From Auricularia sp. M13 (Eukaryota > Basidiomycota > Agaricomycetes > Auriculariales > Auriculariaceae), in assembly GCA_037042915.1 (NCBI GenBank), contig CM073203.1, positions 186,001 to 250,000 on the forward strand: a DNA stretch of 64,000 nucleotides, written 5' to 3'. The notes under the pieces are model-generated. The model was not told the origin of the DNA and did no database searches. It saw only the letters and a list, made by a program, of their open reading frames with translations. The position numbers and the translations under genes were made by a program. Positions 11,432 through 22,618 of the stretch are shown in pieces; positions within the stretch are counted from its first letter, which is position 1; every line of letters starts with the position of its first letter.

Positions 11432-13457
11432 AGTAGGTCACGGACATGGCTGGAGCTCGCGGCGCGCACCCGTTCGACTATCGTACAAGATTCTCCGAAC
11501 GCGCGTTTTGCGCGGTTTCATAGCGGTCGCATTTTCCGCGCGTCGTGGGAACAATTTCCACTGCATGTCAACATAAGTAAGCCATAGAGAAGCAATAAAT
11601 GACGTACCTGCCGTGCGCGAATGGGGACTGGCGGCCGGAAACGCGAAACGGCGACCAAAACCTCCTCTCACATTCCAGAAATGAGCGCTCGAGGGCCTGC
11701 GCGCCGTCATCGCAGAGGTGCTGCATGCTGCGTGAGTCAGGGTCATTGGGCCAGTAAATAAAGCGCACCAGTTCGACGTACCTACGAGATGTTGTCACCG
11801 ATCGTTTTGCGCGGTTCCATGGCATGCGATTTTCCTGCGCATCGCGGGATCGATAGACGCGCTAAGGTAGCGTGAGAGGGTGATTGAGGGACGTTAAATG
11901 AAGTACTTACCATGTCTGCGGACGAGGTGGATACGCAAAATCGCAAGGTGCTGGTCGGAAGCTTCGCGGCCGAGACGAAGCTCGATTCGAGATGCCGTTC
12001 GCGAAGCAATTCATGTGCTGAGAACACGTGAGCAAGCGTCGAACAGATGCAAATCAGGCGTATATACCATACGCAATGAGGGAGAGAAGCCCTTGCTGGA
12101 GCTCGACGGTCCGCCGCACCTCGATACTGTGGCTTGGTGCGAACAAGAACGGCTCCGGTGCGTCCTCCCTGCACCAGCGCGAGCTGAGGCACAATGGAAT
12201 AATCTTACACCATCGCCGTGAGCCCTTCCGCGCAGCAGGGTGGCCGTTAGATGTGAATGGCTGCAGGAGTGCGGTCAGCTTCAGGTTGTTGCAACTAGTA
12301 GCAGACGCGTACCTGCGGTTAGCAAGCGGAGAGAGGGTCCAAGGCATTGATAGAGCACAGACACCCCATCCTTCCGGCGCCGCCTAATGTCGAGAGGTGC
12401 GGCGCTTGACGGAGAACCGAGTGCTTACGGTTGCGAGGGTGGACAGCCGCGACGCCGCTCCCGGGCAGGCCGCGGCGACGGGCAGCGCCACGTCGACTCC
12501 GCAAGCACCGAGGGCATATCGTATGTCAGTTTTCTGGCGCGTGCACTCCCAAGAGCTGAAGAGCTACGAAAGGTCAGACCGAGTCGGCATTGCACGGACT
12601 TGTGCTTACCAGCATCGCGGCGGGAAGCTCGGGGAGCATGCCAAACACGTAGGCGCAACATCCTCAAGTCCCGCGTAGCCCGTTCGAAGCCACTTGACTC
12701 GTCGAAGCCCGAGGCGTTGACGAGAATCGTTGCGTACAGCGCGGCGGCAGACAGATGCTAGCATCTGCATGATGAGAAATAGTCAGAGGCTGTTGCTCGG
12801 GAATCTGGGTTGAAAAAGGCTTACCGTAATCTCAGAGCCATAGCACAGACGCGGTGGACAGAGGACGCCGCTGAACGCATCCGGCGAGTGGCAGAGAGCG
12901 CCGCAGTCTGCACAAGACGCCATTAGCCCGGCTGCTATGGGACAGCACCAGCTTAGACAGAACACGTACCATTTGAGCGAGTGCAGGCCATGAGCGTGGT
13001 ATTGGTGGTGGGCAGGGGAGCTTGCGCACGCAAATTCGATGACCGATGGTGAGTGAAGGGGAAAGAGTCTGCGACAAACATGAGCAAAGAAGGCGCAAAT
13101 CGTATCCGCCAATGACCAGCTCACCTCCGCGGGTTCCGACACCGTGCCAGCATTGCGTGTGCTGAGCGTTTCAATGGCACCCATGAGTGCGTCGACGTGC
13201 AGAGCGAGTGCAGAGCGAGGGAACGGCCAGAGAACCACGAGCGCATCAGCGCGACGAGGGGGTTGACGCGTCGGTCTTGAGCTGAACTGCGCATGGCCCG
13301 CTTTTTCAAATGTCGCTGGAGAGAAATGGAAAGAGAAACCGGCGGGTGACCAAAGCGAAAAACTTTGCCGTGTTGTGACTTCTCGCCGCGAGCCGAGTGC
13401 GGTGCTCCTGCTCTCGATCATCGCGTAGCGCTTGTATTCAGTCGTTCCCAAACTCAT
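11432..13457 (-). other. Possible multi-exon gene of unknown function (unit 2 copy)
   Basis: This is the unit 2 copy of the possible spliced minus-strand gene, offset by 10,292 bp. By eye it is identical in sequence to the first copy, so it has the same splice-site series and the same unresolved frames. It gives no independent support for coding, because the duplication is too recent for selection to have left a trace. Confidence 0.22.
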
Positions 13458-15894
13458 GAATCAGCTCGTCACTCACACAAGCCTCGGAGAACGATATTCC
13501 GGCGCCGCAGCGCCGAAGCGATATGGATGGCACGCATTTGGCCTACCATCATCGTCAGAGAGGCCCAGCACCCGAATCTCATGCTGCACCGTCGCCGGGA
13601 TGAGCTTTTATATGTCAACTCTCCGTCATATAATATGCACAGCGGTAAAGAGGCTCTTTCTTTGCGTCGATCGAGACTTCAGACACTGACGCCGGTGGCG
13701 ACTCTGCACCGCCGCCCAACTGGCAATGATTGAGACCCTCGGCCAATGAAGGCAGGCAGGTCATGTATGTTATAGCTGAAATTGACGTTTAGTGGCTATG
13801 GTGTTATTTTGAATGTCATAGCGATCACAGCAACTCGCTGGAAGTTGGAAGTTCTGAGCGGGATGCCAGTGAGCGGCTTCAAGCCCCGTTCAGGCACACA
13901 TACCTCGTCGAAAAACAAGCGCAGTCTCACGTTCAGATACTGAATCAACCACACAAGCGTGCACTATACGTAGACGTACTTTTTACGAGATTCGTGAGGG
14001 CGTTGACAGATTCTTTGGCAGAGCGATGCAAGCTGCATGTTGGGTCAAAATCTACCAAACCGATACTGCGCGAAAATGCGACTGCATGGTCACAGCCTCA
14101 CAAAATGAGGACATATGTGGTCTCTTTTGAGATAGAATCAGGTCGTTCTGGCGCGCCGAGACTCGAGTAGACACGGCATAGCAGACGGAATACGCGGTGT
14201 GCGTACGAACCGCTGACGACTCATTGCTTCTCACGGCTCAACCATCATTAAGGACACACTGATGGCTAATCCTGATGCTTTTAACACACTGAATGCATGC
14301 TGCGCCGCCGGGAAACGCGACCGCCGTTCGGCAGGGGTTTGGCGGCATAGAGAAGCTCTACTTCCTCATCTCCGTCTTTGGAGACCTGTAAATAATCACG
14401 TGAGTTGAATCAGACGCGCTCATGCGCGCTGGGACTGCGCAAAACGGCGGGAGCGGTCGAGAATGTGGAATGTAAATGGGAAACCTTGCCTCACTCCCAC
14501 TTTCGCGGGCGCTTATTTGGCTCAAAGGCTTTCAGATATATTAAGCGCTCGTTAATTCGGAGGCGAACCGGCCGGGGTGACGCCAAAAATCGGTCGGATT
14601 TCCGGGCACGGGACCAGGAAGGTGTGTTCCAAACTCCGCTCAGCAGGGACAACGCCCGCTCCCAGTCGGCGGCCGCGATCGCGGTGCAGCACTCCCGGCC
14701 TCAAACTACGGAGGAAACATTAAATCCACTTAATCAGCCTGATTCGCTTAAAAATATGAATGGGATGAGGCCTAGAAACGCACCGGAGGTCGAGGAACCA
14801 ATTGAGCCATTCAGCGAAAACGGCGCGTATCGCATAGACTCTTCGTTTCACGGCCATCAGCTTCGCATTAGAAGCGTGATGGCGTGCTGACTTCGGAAAA
14901 CTACGGCGGTTACAGCGCGCTGCTTGGCGATACGCGCAAAATCCACCTCAGCGGCCTACTGGGACCCCTTGCCTCACCCTAGCCATTACGGGCGCTTATT
15001 GGGGCTTAAAAGATTAGGTACGTGCGCTGACTAAGCACATTTAGCGTCTGAATAACCGTGAGCCACGAAAATTTCATTCTCACGTGCGGGAGCGGGCGGG
15101 AAAGCACCGTGCAAACTCCGCTCGTGACAGCAAGAACGGCGCATAACTCGCCGCTGGCGGCCGGCTCCCCCAAATCCTCGACGTAACATGCTGCGCGTAG
15201 ATGACGGCATGTGTATTCTCCTTGGAAACGACAGAATTACTCAGAATTGAGGTGTTGGACGAGATCTGCGGTACGCGGCGCCTTTCGCGCGCTGTTCAGT
15301 TCTCCTTGGTTTCCCGGGCTTCTCAGCGCACGGCCATCAATCTCCGGTCGATCATGCGTCAGAACCTCCGATGATACGCGCAGGAAACGCGCTTGGGCGC
15401 TGTCCGAGCTCTAGCACCTTTTCCGCGTCCAGAGCGCATAGGGGTACCCCTGCGCTCGCTCTCTGCTGAATGGGCGCTTCTTAGCGCTGAGGATGGAGAA
15501 CCTAATGTGCGTGAAAGAAATTGTGGCAGAGGATGCGTCGGGCGGCGTAGAATGGGCTTCGCGAGCGCTGCCGGGGTGGCTAAATGCGTTGCACAGGCAC
15601 ACCGGGGCCTCGGCACCGACTTGTCGTGCTTCCCACGGCACCCATCGTACGATACGCCGTGCGTAAGCCTGCGCAGTCACAGCCCGGAATAGATACGGGC
15701 GCGGAGAGCTCCCTGCGAGGGTATAAAGTCGGTGCGGGGACGCATCCCCATCCGCATCCGACCTTCCCCTTCCTTTCCGCTCTTCCTCGTCCTCTCCGCC
15801 TCGTCGCTCGTGCTGCTCGGCGTAGGTAGCGTGCTCGCAGATGCCTCCGACGTTCCGTGCTCACGCTCCATCGCTGCCAGATCGAGCTGCGTAA

Positions 15895-16384
15895 ATGCAG
15901 TCCGTACCATCGGCAGCCATCATCGCCGTTCTCAGCGTCATCCAACATCGTCGTCGCTCGTACAGGCAAGCAGTCTTCATGTGAGTCGTATTGCCACCGC
16001 ATATAGCTCACACGGTCCCCAATTACATGCAGGGCACGTCTGTGCGCTTGCAACGGCGCGTCGTCGCCGCGCTCGACGTCACACACACGGTCAGTTATCT
16101 ATTTTAATCCCATTGACGAGCCATGCTGATACATCATCATCTCCTGGAATCCAAATCAGGAGACGGTCGTCGTCGCGCAAGACGACGACGGACGGGATTC
16201 ACTCAATCGGCGTCAAGGTCGATCGTCAGCCTGGCAGGTACGTAGCTGATTCACATCTTCTGCCCAGCCTATCGTTGACGCTGACATCCCGCTGCGGCAG
16301 GCTCATTCCCACGCCGCGGAACGGTGGATCGTGCAGAAAACAAAGGCACTGTTTATTGCTGCGAGCCAACTATCTCGAAGGCAC
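15895..16384 (+). CDS. Possible small spliced gene, function unknown (unit 2 copy)
   Basis: This is the unit 2 copy of the gene proposed at 5606. The exons are unchanged. The 2-bp deletion near 15787 and the 1-bp deletion near 15448 lie upstream of its ATG, between it and the TATA-like box or beyond, so they would not alter the protein. The TATA-like element is at about 15721. Function is unknown. Confidence 0.28.
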
Positions 16385-16796
16385 GTATGTACCCATTTTC
16401 TGCGACCATCTCTGCATATGCACACCGATCCCCACACTCGCGCGCACGTCCAGCGGCCGGGATTCCGCGGTTTTCGCGTTGATGAGTTTCCGAGTCGGTC
16501 GGGTCGGCCAACGGCTGTAGGGCCCGACCTGCGAGATCCTGCATGCGGGGTATCGACGCAGGACGGTCTTGCTGACGTATTCCGGCCGTCCGAGGGGTGC
16601 TGGGCGTCTGCGCGAGGATATGAGCCCAAACGCGCTCGGGGTCGTCTGTGGGCGATCCAATTTCATACCTGCGGATATGAGCCTTCCGGCGGCCGGGGGT
16701 GATGCGCTCGACGTCCTTGAGCGATGTCATGAGCGCGGAATCGCGAAATAACGAGCGCACCGGCAGCGGTGCTGCTGGATGCTCTGGGCACACAAT

Positions 16797-16825
16797 CCGA
16801 GTCGGCGGCCTTTACGCCGACTCGG
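16797..16825. repeat. Perfect 11-bp hairpin (unit 2)
   Basis: This is the second copy of the hairpin at 6510, with identical 11-bp arms and 7-base loop. A 2-bp deletion distinguishes the sequence just before it (gctctggg here, gctctgcggg in unit 1). Confidence 0.85.
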
Positions 16826-17959
16826 GGCGTTATTCCTTCACGGACGTCGTTGCAGGACACGAGGCCTCCGTGAATGTGCGATTGGATGGGGTGTTTATAG
16901 AATGCTTGCATAGCTGAAGTCGGCTGCTATCCGAGGACCGAGCCGAAGTTTTCGAGCTCGCAGCAATTGTCTGCGGGCTATGAAACTTCTTGAGCGTCAT
17001 AAGGGACATGCAGGCATGCCTTGGCTCACGTTCATAAGCCGGGAATTTGCGCCGTTCTTGCGATCGCGATGTTGACGCCGGCGAGCCAGCCGAGGCCGCC
17101 TAACTCCAAGCGCGTCTTCCCCGCGCAGCTAATCGGCGCGCAATGAGTCTGGGCGTCCAATAATCGTCTCTGGCCCGTTTTCTGCGGCGCCTGGGCCTCT
17201 CTTCCGAGCGCGCGAGACGGTGTATAATGGCCTATCCACCATAAGTCGTCAGCTAACAGGGAGAGCAAACAACGCAAATTGAAGCACACCTATGGAAACG
17301 GCCAATGTTATGGGTCGCAGAGCGTGGTCCGTGTACTGATTGACTGTCGTTTGCGTGCTCTACATTAAATCTCGTCAGATACGACTTGCGCAAAAAAGGT
17401 TTTCAGTTTCAAGTAAGAACGGTACGTACCTGTAGCCCCATTTCGCGTGCGCACGCTGATATAGTTTGCGTTGCATATCATTCAGCGGTTCGACGGCAAG
17501 AAGAGAGTTTCGACCGGCCGTCCCCGGTCAGCGGCGCGCAAAGCGACTCTGCGTCCGCCGACTCGATCCCGCCTCACCAGAACGGCCGGAGGAGGTTGTA
17601 GGTGTACGACTCGAAGTCTACCGCGAGGCGCTATGCAAACAACGGTCAGCTAGAGTTTGCACTGACGTTGACTGAAAGAGTTGAAAAGGGTACGTACGAG
17701 AAGCTTTTGTTCTCGCTCACACGCTGATGTAGTTTTTACCGCAGACAATTGAGCGGTTCGATGGAGAGAAGAGAGACGCGACCGGCCGCGTCCACCGCCC
17801 ACGACTTGGCGAGGAGTGCGACTCGAGGCTGCACTGCAACGTTTCGTTGCCTGGTTGTAAAGGAAAGTGCACGACCCACCGCGTTGTCAGCCTCTGTAGC
17901 ACTTGGTGAGCGCAACTCGCCGTGACCATCCAGAAATCTTGGTCACAAGTAAGCGACGG

Positions 17960-18178
17960 GGAGAGCTCGAACTTGCCGAGGATGTTGTTGTCCTTGGTGC
18001 GTGATTCAATTTGCGCGGACCATTTATTCACTAGTCGCGCGACTGCGACATGAATTGCTCGTTGTGCAGGTCGATCATCAGGCAGCGAGGCGTATCTGGG
18101 CGGGTATTCAGAGTTTCGCACGGGGACGTCGCGCGGCGAGAACAGGCGATTGGGAGAGAGCTCGCCGCCGTCGTGAGC
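17960..18178 (-). pseudogene. Hsp70 substrate-binding-domain remnant (unit 2)
   Basis: This is the unit 2 copy of the Hsp70 relic, with TKDNNILGKFEL at about 17961-17999 on the minus strand. By eye it is identical to the copy in unit 1 and has the same head-to-head position, about 310 bp from the start of the intact amidohydrolase gene. No ATPase-domain sequence is present. Confidence 0.6.
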
Positions 18179-18486
18179 AACGAGCAAGTACTGAGAGCCC
18201 GATGTGGCGTGCTCGGCGTCAGACAACGAACACAGAAAGCCGGGCCAGAGTAATGGGCGCGTGCTGGGGGCGAACGGCGGCGATGGCACGGCGGCGAGAG
18301 TGGCACTGACAAGGCGTCCTGAACACCCGAAGCTCGCGGCGCAGCGGACGACGGCCGACGACGGGCCGGGAGCGCTGGGAGCGAGAAGGGACCAAAGGCG
18401 CCAGTGCTCGATGGCGCACGTCCAGCGGCGACGACGCAAGAGACATCCGGCGCGGCACCGGAGACTCGGACCGTTCTCACGTCGAA

Positions 18487-21400
18487 ATGTCCAAGTCCGC
18501 GTTCGAGAGTCCCCGCAGACGCGTGTCGCTCACAGCTACGGTCGCCCTGCTCTCGTTTGCCGCTGGCTACTACTACACGGCGACCTATGGCTCCCCGGCG
18601 TACCTGCAGCCTGCTGCCCCAGCCAACGCGGCCGCCATTCTCGCGCAATGCAGCGCGCTGAACGCACAGGTTGTCACCGATCCCGACTTTGCCCAGCGGC
18701 GCGAGGTGTCGGACAGGTTCGAGCCTGGCACGCGCCCGGCGCTCATCCGCAACGCGACGCTCTGGACTGGCGACCGCGTCATCCACGGCGGCGACGTCCT
18801 GCTCGCGAAGGGCATCATCAAATATATTGGCCATCTCGGACGGCGCGGACTGGCTGCGCTCGACGTCGACGAGCACCTGGTCGACACGTTCAACGCGCAA
18901 GGTGCCTGGGTGACGCCGTCGTGAGCTCTGGACACGGATTCTCTGGAGACTGCACTCTAACATGTATACGCAGCCTGGTCGACCTTCATTCGCACGCTGG
19001 AGTGGGCGCATTGCCATTGCTGAATGGCGCGGCCGACAGCAATTCCCGGCATGGCATCGTGCAACCTTGGTCCGTTCCTTCATGGCGCAGGATTTCACGT
19101 TAACTGAAGCACACTGTCCAGGCTACGTTCGCTCGATGGTATCAACACCCATGACGAGGCCTACGAGCATGCCATCGCGGGCGGAGTGGGGACAGCGCTG
19201 ATTATCCCCGGTTCAGCCAACGCCATGTGAGCACCGTGCGAGCCCTCCTCCGAGTTGACAGTTCACTAACACGTATTTCAGAGGTATCACTTTGAATCCA
19301 GTACATTGTGTCTTTCTGAGACGTCGCAGGCGGCCAAGGCTTCGTTGTCAAACTGCGGCCCACCAAAGAGCGCTCGACATTCTCCAAGCTCGTCGATCCC
19401 CCCTTTACCTACAACGGCACGGGCATCGTGCCCGCCAACCCGCCAAAGTGGCGCCACATAAAGCACGCGTGTGGCGAGAATCCCAGTCGCGTGTACAGCG
19501 GGACTCGGATGGATTCCATCTGGGCGATGAGGTTCGACGGATGCTCTTGCTCGCTCTGAAAACTGCTGAAGATGTTCCAGGTCTATCTACGACGAGGCGC
19601 GCAAGGTCAAAGACGCCCAGGATGCGTTCTGCGCTCGCGCGCAGATAGGTCAGTGGGACGGCCTGGGGGACTTCCCCGAGGATTTGCGCTTGGAAGCCCT
19701 TGTGGATCTCTTCCGGGGACGTGTCAAGGTGTATATTCATCGTTGCGAGCACCACACACAACATCATAACCCTAGAAACGCAGGCCCATATTCATTGCTA
19801 CGAAGCAGTCGATCTGGACAATCTCGTGCGACTGTCAAACGAGTTCCGCTTCAAGATCGCCTCCTTCCACCACGCCCACGAAACCTACCTCATCCCCGAC
19901 GTGCTCAAGAAGGCCTATGGCGGGGCGCCGGCCTCTGCTATCTTCGCAAACTTCGCGAGGTCTGTAAGACGCCGCTATACCTGCCTTTGCTAATATGAAT
20001 ATACTGGTAGATACAAGCGTGAAGCGTACAGGCATTCCGAATTTGCCCCACGCATCTTGCATGACGCCGGCTTGGAAGTGATTATGAAGGTCTGCACCTG
20101 CTTATGTCTTGGTATCAATCGTGTTCATCGTGCGCAGAGCGACGCACCCGATCCCATCAATATGCGCGATTTGCTGTTCGAGGCTCAGCAAGCGCATTAC
20201 TTCGGTCTCCCCGAGCACGTTACGCTCGCGTCCGTCATCAGCACGCCCGCGAAGGTCCTCGGGCTTGACCACCGTCTTGGATACTTGCGTTCGGGTATGT
20301 CATGTCCTTCTTCCCATACTCCGGTACTCGACTGAACGTGTGAAAACCCACAGGTTACGACGCCGACCTGGTCATCTGGAACAGCCACCCTCTGCAAGTG
20401 GGCGCGACGCCGGGCCAGGTCTTCATCGACGGCATCCCGCAGCTCGAGAAGCCCGTGGTGACGCGCCGCTCGCTTGAGCAGCAGAAGGCGCCCGCGCCGC
20501 CCAACTTCGACAAGGAGGCGGCGGCGACCGTCAAGTACGAGGGCCTGCCGCCGCTGGAGCCTGAGCGCGTCAAGGGCGGCGTAACGGTGCGCTTTACAAA
20601 CGTCCAGCGCGTGCGCCGCGCCACGGCGTCCGCATCCGAGTTGGTCCCTAGCCCGGGCGACGTCGTCGTGCGCGGCGGGCGCATCGCGTGCGTGGGTGTC
20701 TGCGCGCAGTCTGCAGAGGAGCGGGTGGTCGACCTACGCGGCGGCGAGATCGCGCCCGGTCTGACGACTTTCGGCGGCTTCCATGGGCTGCTGGAGATCG
20801 ACTTCGAGGCGAGCACCTCCGATGGCGCCGTGCAGGACCCGCTGCCGTCCCTCCTCGGCAACGGCGCTCTCATCCGTGCTGCGGACGGGCTGGTTTTCGG
20901 GACGCGCGACGCCCTGTTCGTGTCACTCTGCACTAAAGATGTTTTCTGAAGCCTCTATTTTATTTGCAGCTTGGCGTACCGCGCGGGTGTGACGCGCGCG
21001 GTCACCGTACCCATCACGTTCGGCATGACCAGCCAGCAGTTTCTCGGCGGGCTGAGCGCGGCCGTGTCCTTCGGCGCGACGCACCGTCTCGAAGACGGCG
21101 CGGTGCCGAAGAGCGTCGTCTCGTTGCACGTGAACGTTGTGCGCGGCGCGCCGTGGAGCGTTAGCACGCAGATTGCTGCCCTGCGCCGGTTGCTTGCTGG
21201 GCATGGCGAGGGCGAAGTCAAGGAGTATTTCTCCAAGGCTGTCGAGGTGCGTGGGCTCATTTCGTATCGATGAAGGAAATTTCCTTATTCGTTCGCCTTT
21301 GCAGGGCGACATTCCGTTGATCGTTCAGGCCGACGGCGCGGATATCATTGCGAGTGTCATCGAACTGAAGAATGGCCTCGGACCCGACGCTAAGCTGAAG

Positions 21401-22022
21401 CTGGCCATCTCTGGCGCGGCGGAGGCGCACCTGCTCGCCACCGAACTGTACGCACATGTCCCGTTCTATCTTCTAATGGGCGTGTACTCACCAAGAGCCA
21501 TCCAGCGCGAGCGCAAATGTCGGCGTCATTGCCTTCCCTCGCACCTATCCCAATGCGTGGGATCAGCGTCGCGTGTAAGCCAATCGTCTTCACAGCCCGA
21601 GGTCAATACATACTGATCGCTTGCTGCGTTGCGACAGTGCCCGCCGCCCGCCACTGGAGAAAGGGAACAACATCTCCATCCTGCTCGCGCACAATGTCTC
21701 CGTCGCCATCGGGCGTCCCGGCTTCTGGAGGTGGCGTGCGAGGCAATTGCGCTTTGACCTCAACTGGGTGCGCACCGTGACCCTCATCACTTTAACAGTT
21801 AATGACTGACTGAGCGTGCAGGCGGTACTTGAGAGCAACGGCGATATCTCGTACGCCGACGCTCTTCGGCTAGCCACGACCAACGTCGACGCGCTGTTTG
21901 GGCTTGAAGTCAACGAGAACGACCGCGAGATGGTTGCGTATGCTGGCGGCGACATGTTCTCCATGGAGAGCAAGGTCGCGGCCGTCGTTGCTCCCTTGCA
22001 AGGGCGTGTGGACTTGTTCTGA
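18487..22022 (+). CDS. Membrane-anchored double-domain amidohydrolase (CE9-like), intact copy
   Basis: This is the only complete copy. It has an N-terminal membrane anchor (residues 13-30). The first amidohydrolase domain has an HxH metal motif in VDLHSHAG, further histidines in HIHCYEA and HHAHETYLI, and the metal Asp in MKSDAPDP. A composite-domain end (YDADLVIWNSHPLQ) follows. The second hydrolase-like domain (from RFTNVQRVRR) includes GVTRAVTVPITFG, ISGAAEAHLLA and the end segment ISYADALRLATTNVDALFGL. Such basidiomycete proteins are usually annotated as amidohydrolase or carbohydrate esterase family 9 because of their metallo-hydrolase fold; the substrate is unknown. Several introns are present, for example gtgagc after the TPS codons near 18921. 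Stop TGA is at 22020-22022. The second domain lacks a clear HxH, so it may be structural. Confidence 0.75.
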
Positions 22023-22174
22023 TCGATAAAAAGTTGACGCTGGATGGATGCTGGCGGTTCGATACATAATGTATCCTCGTGGAAACGGTATCTGCTGTTT
22101 TTCGCAGCGGGCCGTTCGTTGGCTTTTCCCGGATCTCCGCCGCATTGTGCCAAACGGTTTGCCGGTGGTCTCAT

Positions 22175-22495
22175 CACTGGGAGCAAGGATGAGGATCCCT
22201 TGAATATCTCTTGAGTATCCTGCCATGACATTCAGATGAATGGCACGAGTTTCCCAAGAGTATGATATTCTGAACCACTCTGGTGATACACTATACACAA
22301 GGTAATATATTGGATGAGTATCTCTTGAGGCACAAATGTTCTCATGAGATACTCATTTAATATATTACCTTGTGCATAGAGTATCTCCAGAGTAGTTCAG
22401 GATATGATACTCTTGGGAAACTCGTGCAATTCATCTGAATGTCAAGTTGGGATACTCAATAGATACTCTATGGATTCTCTACTCTGCTCCCAGTG
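22175..22495. mobile_element. 321-bp fold-back MITE with CACTG ends
   Basis: The element is an almost complete inverted repeat. Left arm 22175-22330 and right arm 22340-22495 match with about 10-15% mismatch by eye, around a short loop (cacaaatgt). The ends are CACTGGGAGCA and its complement TGCTCCCAGTG. A CAT triplet flanks both ends (22172-22174 and 22496-22498), which fits a 3-bp target duplication. CACTA/CMC-type transposons have CACTA/G ends and 2-3-bp target duplications, so a non-autonomous CACTA-like origin is inferred. It sits between two convergent genes. Confidence 0.8.
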
Positions 22496-22618
22496 CATAG
22501 AGAAGCTGCGGCTGCAGCCGCAAGCCTTTGAACATCGAAAACAAGTTAGATAATAGAGTCATAGGCATAGACTACATCGCAAAGAGCACGGGCTGCTGCC
22601 ATAAATTACAGATGCCCA

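Larger units (their letters stand above)
10498..20785. repeat. Tandem duplication unit 2 (10,288 bp)
   Basis: This is the second head-to-tail copy of the unit starting at 206. Relative to unit 1 it lacks 1 bp near 15448, 2 bp near 15787 and 2 bp near 16787, and has a net extra 1 bp near 20310. It ends at 20785, where the authentic continuation of the amidohydrolase gene follows, so this edge marks the end of the duplicated segment. The copy is nearly identical to unit 1 except over about 19720-20785. Confidence 0.95.
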
